A stretch of 64,000 nucleotides of DNA from Acidicapsa acidisoli (GTDB taxonomy: Bacteria > Acidobacteriota > Terriglobia > Terriglobales > Acidobacteriaceae): assembly GCF_025685625.1 (NCBI RefSeq), contig NZ_JAGSYI010000005.1:1-64000 (forward strand), given 5' to 3'. Below are positions 58,159 through 64,000 of the stretch, one piece after another (position 1 is the first letter of the stretch; every line of letters starts with the position of its first letter). Both the position numbers and the translations under genes were made by a program. The notes below the pieces were generated by a model. It was given only the letters and a program-made list of their open reading frames with translations. It was not told the DNA's origin and made no database searches.

Positions 58159-59517
58159 ATGAGCGCTTATATTCGTGATCGTCGCGAGTTTCTCAGACTT
58201 GCATTGACGGCTTCCTGTCTCCCGCTTTTGCCCGGTCCGGGTTGGGCAGAGGCCTTGGCCGACGACCGAACAAGCTGGTATCGCAAAGCTAAATTCGGGA
58301 TGTTCATCCATTGGGGGCCGTACTCCCAGGCCAGCGTCGAAGCTTCCTGGCCCATCATGCGACCCAAGCCCGGAGAGATCACTGAGGCCGCATACCGAGC
58401 TCTGCCACAGACCTTTAATCCAGTGAAATTTGATCCCCACGCTTTTGTCGATCTGGCGCGGTTGGCGGGTCAGGAATACATGGTGTTCACCACCAAGCAC
58501 CATGACGGATTCTGCATGTTCGACTCCGCATACACGGACTACAAGATCACCAACACGCCCTACGGCAGAGACATCGTCGCTCAACTGGCCAAAGCCTGTG
58601 GCGAAGACGGTATGCCTCTCGGTTTCTACTACTCACCGCCGGACATGCACCACCCAGGATTCCGCGATACGACAAAACTGGCTGCGGAAAACTGGCACGG
58701 CGAACCTCAGCGTCCGGAATGGCCCACCTATCTCCAGTACATGCAATTGCAACTGACAGAGTTACTGACCCGCTACGGTCCCGCAGCCCTCATCTGGTTC
58801 GACGGCCTCAACGACCAGAAGAAGTACAACGGCGCTCAGGTGCTGGAAATGATCCATGAGATGCAGCCTGCGACGCTTGTCAACGACCGGATTGGAGTCG
58901 ATGCCGACTACGAGACCCCGGAGCAGTTCATCCCCACCGCCATTCCGACCAAGGGCATTCAGCTTACCGGCATCGACCCGGAGGTCTCCAAGCGTCTGAA
59001 GAATACAGTCCCGAGGCCCGAAGACTTCAGGCTATGGGAAACCTGCATGACTATCAACAACACTTGGGCCTACAACAAGAACGATCACGAATTCAAGTCA
59101 GAGCAGACGCTGATTCGAAGCCTCGTTGAAGTGGCAAGTCGCGGGGGCAATTTTCTTCTAAACGTCGGGCCTCAACCGGACGGTCAGATCCAGCCGGAAT
59201 TTCAGCAACGGTTGCGAGCCATCGGAGATTGGCTCACCCTCAATGGCGACTCGATCTATGACACCACCTATGGACCGATTCAGGGCATCGCAGGTTTGCG
59301 CACGACCGCGAATGACAAGTCGATATATGTGCACCTGTTCGATTGGCCAACTGCGGCCTGCGAGATTCCAGGCATCGAGGCAAGAGTCCTTTCCGCTCGC
59401 CTGCTGGCAAATGGGATGCCTTTGACCTTTCATCAGACCGAGGGGAAACTAATAATCGATCTCCCCTCGAAAGCGCCCGATCCTAACGTTTCTGTGATTG
59501 CACTTAAGACCTATTAG
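58159..59517 (+). CDS. Tat-exported GH29 alpha-L-fucosidase (first)
   Basis: A 452-residue family 29 glycosidase that releases terminal L-fucose with retention. A Tat signal (RDRREFLRLALTASCLPLL) directs it across the inner membrane folded. The catalytic domain has KFGMFIHWGPYS, MVFTTKHHDGFCMF (substrate-binding His pair), GFYYSPPDMHHPGF and the nucleophile Asp215 in LIWFDGLN. The C-terminal part has LLNVGPQPDGQI and a small beta-sandwich ending. It converges with a second GH29 gene. It shares the 14-bp motif with the mutarotase promoter and appears to be transcribed from a leaderless promoter. Confidence 0.93.
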   Translation: MSAYIRDRREFLRLALTASCLPLLPGPGWAEALADDRTSWYRKAKFGMFIHWGPYSQASVEASWPIMRPKPGEITEAAYRALPQTFNPVKFDPHAFVDLARLAGQEYMVFTTKHHDGFCMFDSAYTDYKITNTPYGRDIVAQLAKACGEDGMPLGFYYSPPDMHHPGFRDTTKLAAENWHGEPQRPEWPTYLQYMQLQLTELLTRYGPAALIWFDGLNDQKKYNGAQVLEMIHEMQPATLVNDRIGVDADYETPEQFIPTAIPTKGIQLTGIDPEVSKRLKNTVPRPEDFRLWETCMTINNTWAYNKNDHEFKSEQTLIRSLVEVASRGGNFLLNVGPQPDGQIQPEFQQRLRAIGDWLTLNGDSIYDTTYGPIQGIAGLRTTANDKSIYVHLFDWPTAACEIPGIEARVLSARLLANGMPLTFHQTEGKLIIDLPSKAPDPNVSVIALKTY

Positions 59518-59568
59518 CTCACGGCTGCGGTATACGTAACTACCCAATCCTAGAGTCGAAGAATCGTT

Positions 59569-60975
59569 TTAAACACCCATGCGCGGTTTGTTCACTCGCA
59601 CATAGTCGGTGTCCTGATGCGGTTCCGAGTCACATTCGATGGCGATGGTTGTCAGCGGATAATCCGGAGCCTCCATCGGCAGCCCGGTAAAACGCACCCG
59701 GAATTCATCCTGGCTCAATGCAACGGCTTCTCCAGTCTTGACCAGCTTAGCTGCCTTTACCTTGACCCGCAGACCAGAGATAGCCACATACTCACCGGGC
59801 CAGAAATGTACGTGCATGTAGAGCGTGTTGCCCTTGCGTGTGAAGCTAGCGTAGTTGGAGCGGCGCACCTGGCAGATATCGGTTTCGTAAATCGTATGGC
59901 CATTGGTTTGCAGCCATTCCCCCACTTCGCGCAGAGCACGAACGCTCGGCTCCGGAATGGAGCCGTCCGGCTTGGGGCCGATATTTAGCAGATAATTGCC
60001 ATCGTCGCGCGCACAAGTAATCAGGTTGCGCAGGATAATCCGGGAGTTCTTCCAGTTGTCGTCCGCCGCCTGATAGCCCCAGCTATCATTCATCGTCATG
60101 CAGGACTCCCAAGCGCGCCCGCCAGTCTCCGCAACGATTCTTTGTTCCGGCGTCGAGAAATCTCCCGTGAGCTTGTTGCGATTGTTCACCACAATCTCCG
60201 GCTGCAGTTCAAAGATCATCTTGTTCATCCGAATGGACTCCCAGCCATTCGCATCCAGGGGCCACGCGACGTCATACCACAGCACATCGATCTTCCCGTA
60301 GTTCGTCAACAACTCGCGAATGAGTCCGTGCGTATATTCCACAAACCGCTTGCGCGCCTCTTCATCCGTTGCACACTTCGCACCATCGGGATGATGCCAG
60401 TCCATGAGCGAGTAATAGAAACCTACGCGCAAACCCTCAGCACGCGCGGCCTCGACGTATTCGCGCACCACGTCCCGTCCCGGACCTTGCTTCGCGGCGT
60501 TGTAATTGGTCAACTTCGTATCGAAATTGCAAAATCCCTCATGATGCTTGGTGGTCAGCACCATGTACCGCATGCCTGCCTGCTTGGCCAACTTGGCCCA
60601 TGCAGCCGGTGAACCCGCTCGGGGATGAAACGTCACCGCATGAGGCGCATATTCCGCCACCGGGATGGCTTCATCCTCCATCTCCCACTCATGCCGCCCA
60701 ATTGTGCTGTACACGCCAAAGTGGATGAACATACCGAAGCGCGAGGCCCTCCACCAGACCAGGCGTTGCGCACGAGTCCCCTCTCCCGGTTCCGGCGTTG
60801 AGCTCTTGGTGTCCTGTGCAGACGCCATTGCGGTCACTCCAGGAGCGCTTGTTGCAGCAATGGCCAGCATGGCTGCACCAGTTCCTTTCAGGATGTTGCG
60901 GCGCGTAAGTAAGCCTTGTGTCATCGAGTCTTGATTCATTTGATCGATATCTTCTATTTGACTTATTCGATCCAT
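59569..60975 (-). CDS. Tat-exported GH29 alpha-L-fucosidase (second)
   Basis: A 468-residue GH29 enzyme with a Tat signal (LLTRRNILKGTGAAMLAIAATS) after a short N-terminal extension. Motifs parallel the first copy: RFGMFIHFGVYS, MVLTTKHHEGFCNF, GFYYSLMDWHHP and the nucleophile Asp235 in VLWYDVAW. LLNIGPKPDGSI precedes the beta-sandwich tail. The two proteins are clearly different subgroups rather than a recent duplication, so they may act on different linkages. The ATG at 60975 has GGAGGG nine bases upstream. It lies downstream of, and on the same strand as, the TonB-dependent receptor, so receptor and enzyme may form an operon. Confidence 0.93.
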   Translation of the reverse strand: MDRISQIEDIDQMNQDSMTQGLLTRRNILKGTGAAMLAIAATSAPGVTAMASAQDTKSSTPEPGEGTRAQRLVWWRASRFGMFIHFGVYSTIGRHEWEMEDEAIPVAEYAPHAVTFHPRAGSPAAWAKLAKQAGMRYMVLTTKHHEGFCNFDTKLTNYNAAKQGPGRDVVREYVEAARAEGLRVGFYYSLMDWHHPDGAKCATDEEARKRFVEYTHGLIRELLTNYGKIDVLWYDVAWPLDANGWESIRMNKMIFELQPEIVVNNRNKLTGDFSTPEQRIVAETGGRAWESCMTMNDSWGYQAADDNWKNSRIILRNLITCARDDGNYLLNIGPKPDGSIPEPSVRALREVGEWLQTNGHTIYETDICQVRRSNYASFTRKGNTLYMHVHFWPGEYVAISGLRVKVKAAKLVKTGEAVALSQDEFRVRFTGLPMEAPDYPLTTIAIECDSEPHQDTDYVRVNKPRMGV

Positions 60976-61072
60976 GGCTTATCACCCTCCTCTGGGTATC
61001 TCCGTAGGACTCTAACGAACGTGCATGAAAGTGGTTGCGAATCTGCGACGATCTATCAAGCTAAGATATTGC

Positions 61073-61136
61073 GCGCGGTCAACCGGGGACGGTCGACCGC
61101 GCATGATTGCCGATTGTGACCGGAGCGATGCTCCGG
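61073..61136. other. Two hairpins between receptor and fucosidase genes
   Basis: GCGCGGTC (61073-61080) pairs with GACCGCGC (61095-61102), and CCGGAGC (61120-61126) with GCTCCGG (61130-61136). The second lies 5 bases from the receptor stop. Neither has a T-run. They could lower downstream expression or protect the receptor message rather than end it fully. Confidence 0.55.
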
Positions 61137-61141
61137 CTGGC

Positions 61142-64000
61142 TCAGAATACGATCTTGCCGCTCAACTGAAGTTGTCGATTACTATTCGCCTGACTGGTGC
61201 CAATCTGACCGAAGTTTTTGGGGTTGTTGATATCGTTGCCAGGCTGGCCAAAGATCGGATGGTTGAAGACGTTGAAGGCTTCTGCGCGAAATTCGAATTG
61301 CTTCTCGTGCCATATGGGGAACGATCGGATGACCGAGGAATCGAGATTGATCCACCTTTGATCCTGCTGCGTATTGGTGCCCCCGTTTCCATACGTATAT
61401 AGCGCAGGGACCGCGTAGGCTGCCGTATTGAACCATTCAGCTTGGGTGTGTGGGCTCCTGTGGACATCTCCCACTACATTGGCGCGCTCATAGGAAGCAC
61501 TGTTTCCAGTATTGGCTTGATCCGTTTCGTCGAGCACAGTAAAGTTCTGCCCATTGCGCCAGGTGAATATCTCGTTCAGTTGCCAGTTACCGAGTATGTA
61601 GTCGGCTATCCGGTTGCCCGTTGAAAACCTCTGGCCGGGGCCGACAGGGACGGCATAGAGACCATTCGCAACAAACAAATTGGGAATATTGGTCGAGGAC
61701 GGCCCACGGGAAGCCAGCGGATCGTACGGATTCTGCGGCACTTGCCCCTCGATGCCAAACCAGCCGTCGTCTACCGTCAACGACTTGGCCCATGTATAGG
61801 CTACCTGGTACGAGAAGCCGCTGGTATAGCGCTTGTCCAATTGCACCTGGAGGGCGTTGTAGCTGCCTGTGCCGACACTGTGGTCGTAGAAAGTCGGAAT
61901 GCTGTAGGGATAAGGCTCTCTCGGTTGTGTATCTCCGGGACCCGGCGTGAGCGCCGTGTTATACAAGCCTCCGACGTTGGCGCGATGCGTCGTGGACCCG
62001 ACGTAATCCACCCGCAATGCCAGGGAACCACTCAACTGCCGCTGCACACCGAAGTTCCACTGCTCGGAATAGGGGTTCTTGATGTGAGGATCAAAGTACC
62101 ACTGGTTACTGCCGAATGGTGTCGCAGGCGGGAAGAGTGCGTTTCCGCTCGCCGCAAACGGATTCTGCGCGGTCACAGTCGGCGTAAGCTGGGTGGAGGT
62201 TGGAACATTGGTAAGGGAGCCTGCGATCTCCTGCCCGATATCGGGCCAGGAACCCTCAAAATTCTGGGCCATTTGAGTTACCGCAGCCCAGTCATCGTAG
62301 ACGATTCCGAAAGCGCCGTGGACTACTGTTTTCTCATCGACTTTGTAGGCAAAGCCCACCCGTGGCCCGTAGTTGGTATGGACGTTGTGGGTGATCTTTC
62401 CATTCTGGCTTACGATCACATGGGCCGGCAGTCCCGTTCCAGGGATACAGGGCGCATAGCCTCGAACTGCGCAGAGAGGGGGCAACTGCTGCACGATGAA
62501 ATTACCGGTATCCCAATCCATATCGCCGGTTTCGGGCCCTCCATGCTGGCCTACGGTTGCGGCGGTTCCATACCTCGGCAGGAAGGGATAGTCGTAACGC
62601 AATCCAAAATTCAAAGTGAGTCGACGCGTTGTCTTCCAGGAATCCTGGAGGAAGGCGCTCAGGAGACCGCCGGGCCGCTCCTGCTCATTCACGTCGCGGC
62701 GACTGGCTCCGCTATTGGGAACGTTCAGCAGAAAGGAGGAAAGGGCGTCACCCGTGGGGGTAGAAAGCTCGGGATCGGCTGTTTGCACAGATCCAAAGCC
62801 CATTCCAATTTGGGCCAGCGGACTGGCAAAGTTGGCGGTATCGAATCCGATGCCAAACTTGATTTCGTGGCTTCCGCGGATTTCCGTAAAAGTGCCACGC
62901 AGTTCATCGGTGTCGGTGGCCTTGGGGGTGTCGTCAATGCTTTCGCTTCCGTTCGCAAATCCGCTGACACCCGGACCTGGGAGCAAGGAACCTCCGTGAG
63001 CCGCGGCAAAGCCGCTCACGAAGCCGCTTGAAAAGCCAACAGTACTGAGAACATCCGCCGTCGAGGCTGTAAAGCGCGTAGTGGAGTCGTCGACAACGGT
63101 TGCGCGTGCAAATTGTATCTGCCCAATGCGGGTCGGGCTGAAGATGTGGACGTAGCTGCCGCCCCAGTCGCGCGCGTCAATAATGTGGTGAGTCGGTAGA
63201 CCTGGCAGTCCTCCAGATTGGTTGACCGTGCTGTTGATAAAGCTATAGCGGAACCACGCCGAATCCCTTGCTCCAAAATTCTGGTCACCGCGGACATTGA
63301 ATTCATTCTGGACCTGAGTTGTCGGGGTGGTATCGAGAGCGTTAGCTGCGCAAAAGCCGCTCGTCTCCAGCTTCAAACAAGGACCTGCCGCCGGGAAGAC
63401 AAACTTTGCCCAGGCGACCATGGCTGGGTTAATCAGGTTGGAGGGAATCTGGTTGCCCGCAAACGCCGGACGCGAGAAAGTGCCGCAGGGGTCACCGGAA
63501 GTCGCAACGCATGTTGTATCAAAGGGATTGTAGATCGGTAGTTGCTGATTGTCCGCCTCATTGCCGGCCAACTCCGCCGCGGTTGGCACCAGCAACTCAT
63601 TATTGCTTGGCGTTGAATACCGGTATCCCTGATATGCGCCGAAGAAAAAGGTCTTGTTCTTGCCGTGATAGAGCTTGGGAATCACGACAGGTCCGCCGCC
63701 CGAGGCGCCAAACTGGTTCTGATGATAGAAGGCCTTAGGGGTGCCCACTGGCAGGAAGTAGTTCTTTGCATCAAAGGCCGTATTGCGGATGTATTCCCAT
63801 GCCGTTCCGTGAAGCTCATTGGTGCCGCTCTTGGTGACCACATTGACCACGCCGCCGAGCACCCCGCCGAACTCCGCACTATCGGTGTGCGAAACCACCT
63901 TGAATTCCTGAATGGCGTCGATAATCGGCGCAACTGCATACGTGCTTTCGATCGACCCGTAGTTATACAAGCCGTCCATCAGAAAGAAGTTGCTGCGGCC
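61142..64000 (-). CDS. Large TonB-dependent receptor, Oar-like (partial)
   Basis: More than 950 residues of an acidobacterial-type outer-membrane receptor; the 5' end is beyond the window. The visible part starts in the plug domain (SNFFLMDGLYNYGSIESTYAVAPIIDAIQEFKVVSHTDSAEFGGVLGGVVNVVTKSGTNELHG) and continues through the barrel (RYSFINSTVNQSGG, FFFGAYQGYRYS, LTLNFGLRYDYPFLPRYG, LALRVDYVGSTTH, YQVAYTWAKSLT). It ends with FNVFNHPIFGQPGNDINNPKNFGQIGTS and a terminal Phe. A carboxypeptidase regulatory-like domain is expected in the missing N-terminus. Such receptors import glycan fragments. Linkage to the fucosidase suggests a fucosylated substrate, which is inference. Confidence 0.93.
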   Translation of the reverse strand, partial: GRSNFFLMDGLYNYGSIESTYAVAPIIDAIQEFKVVSHTDSAEFGGVLGGVVNVVTKSGTNELHGTAWEYIRNTAFDAKNYFLPVGTPKAFYHQNQFGASGGGPVVIPKLYHGKNKTFFFGAYQGYRYSTPSNNELLVPTAAELAGNEADNQQLPIYNPFDTTCVATSGDPCGTFSRPAFAGNQIPSNLINPAMVAWAKFVFPAAGPCLKLETSGFCAANALDTTPTTQVQNEFNVRGDQNFGARDSAWFRYSFINSTVNQSGGLPGLPTHHIIDARDWGGSYVHIFSPTRIGQIQFARATVVDDSTTRFTASTADVLSTVGFSSGFVSGFAAAHGGSLLPGPGVSGFANGSESIDDTPKATDTDELRGTFTEIRGSHEIKFGIGFDTANFASPLAQIGMGFGSVQTADPELSTPTGDALSSFLLNVPNSGASRRDVNEQERPGGLLSAFLQDSWKTTRRLTLNFGLRYDYPFLPRYGTAATVGQHGGPETGDMDWDTGNFIVQQLPPLCAVRGYAPCIPGTGLPAHVIVSQNGKITHNVHTNYGPRVGFAYKVDEKTVVHGAFGIVYDDWAAVTQMAQNFEGSWPDIGQEIAGSLTNVPTSTQLTPTVTAQNPFAASGNALFPPATPFGSNQWYFDPHIKNPYSEQWNFGVQRQLSGSLALRVDYVGSTTHRANVGGLYNTALTPGPGDTQPREPYPYSIPTFYDHSVGTGSYNALQVQLDKRYTSGFSYQVAYTWAKSLTVDDGWFGIEGQVPQNPYDPLASRGPSSTNIPNLFVANGLYAVPVGPGQRFSTGNRIADYILGNWQLNEIFTWRNGQNFTVLDETDQANTGNSASYERANVVGDVHRSPHTQAEWFNTAAYAVPALYTYGNGGTNTQQDQRWINLDSSVIRSFPIWHEKQFEFRAEAFNVFNHPIFGQPGNDINNPKNFGQIGTSQANSNRQLQLSGKIVF

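Noticed and set aside
61742-63031. A 429-codon rightward open frame opposite the TonB-dependent receptor
   Set aside because: The opposite strand encodes clear receptor sequence; this frame has no motif, and such antisense frames are common in this GC range.
1-64000. tRNA genes, rRNA genes, CRISPR arrays and insertion sequences
   Set aside because: Looked for by conserved-loop words, regular spaced repeats and transposase motifs; none found by eye.

Overview
The window looks like chromosomal DNA of an acidobacterium (class Terriglobia, near Granulicella, Terriglobus or Acidobacterium). This is inferred from family content: a very large Oar-like TonB-dependent receptor, a stand-alone MacB-type permease of the 'acidobacterial duplicated orphan permease' kind, a winged-helix/TPR membrane regulator, short GGGCTTTAGCCC-type palindromes, many GTG/TTG starts and moderately high GC. 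No rRNA, tRNA, CRISPR array, integrase or insertion sequence was seen.

Layout. (1) 1-9.6 kb: surface-polysaccharide genes, namely three glycosyltransferases, an ATP-grasp protein, an acyltransferase-3 membrane protein and a hexapeptide acetyltransferase, then a sigma-54 activator whose receiver domain lacks the phosphoacceptor Asp. (2) 10.1-16.7 kb: a polysaccharide assembly/export operon behind a near-consensus sigma-54 (-24/-12) promoter. It encodes an XRE-type regulator, a WecG/TagA transferase fused to a STAS domain, a membrane GT2, a Wza-like SLBB export protein and a Wzz-like co-polymerase with a degenerate kinase domain. (3) 17.8-28.5 kb: the most unusual region, ten codirectional and mostly overlapping genes. 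In order they are a heme-oxygenase-like putative diiron oxidase, two alpha/beta hydrolases (one with Glu and one with Cys at the nucleophile site), an acyl carrier protein, an AMP-forming ligase, a FabG-like reductase, a FATP-like acyl-CoA synthetase, a group II PLP decarboxylase, a MetY-like sulfhydrylase and a MetA-like homoserine acyltransferase. This looks like a biosynthetic cluster whose product I cannot assign. (4) 28.5-36.3 kb: a cytochrome-c-motif/terpene-cyclase-like protein, a GT2, a Wzy-like polymerase, dTDP-rhamnose genes rfbA-rfbC-rfbD (no rfbB) and a MogA-type protein. (5) 36.3-53.8 kb: mixed genes, including a glutathione peroxidase, the orphan permease, a coiled-coil protein with four 60-residue repeats, a 59-residue membrane peptide coupled to an Amt homologue with an altered twin-His motif, a Ser/Thr kinase/PP2C pair, an APC permease, a large outer-membrane beta-barrel, a secreted beta-propeller and a winged-helix/TPR protein. 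(6) 53.8-64 kb: an L-fucose (possibly also rhamnose) utilisation locus. It has a RhaT-like transporter, L-fuconate dehydratase, an SDR dehydrogenase, a GntR regulator, a mutarotase, two Tat-exported GH29 fucosidases and a TonB-dependent receptor cut by the window end.

How the genes may work together. Regions 1, 2 and 4 can be read as one surface-glycan programme: sugar activation (rfb), glycosyl transfer, polymerisation, chain-length control and export, with the central part under sigma-54 control. Region 3 sits inside this programme. Its paired hydrolases, ACP and acyl ligase resemble the accessory set of exosortase/EPS loci, although no exosortase is present. Region 6 would release fucose from external glycans, import it and oxidise it by the non-phosphorylating route; the final cleavage enzyme is not in the window. 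A 14-bp motif shared by the two rightward fucose promoters suggests common control.
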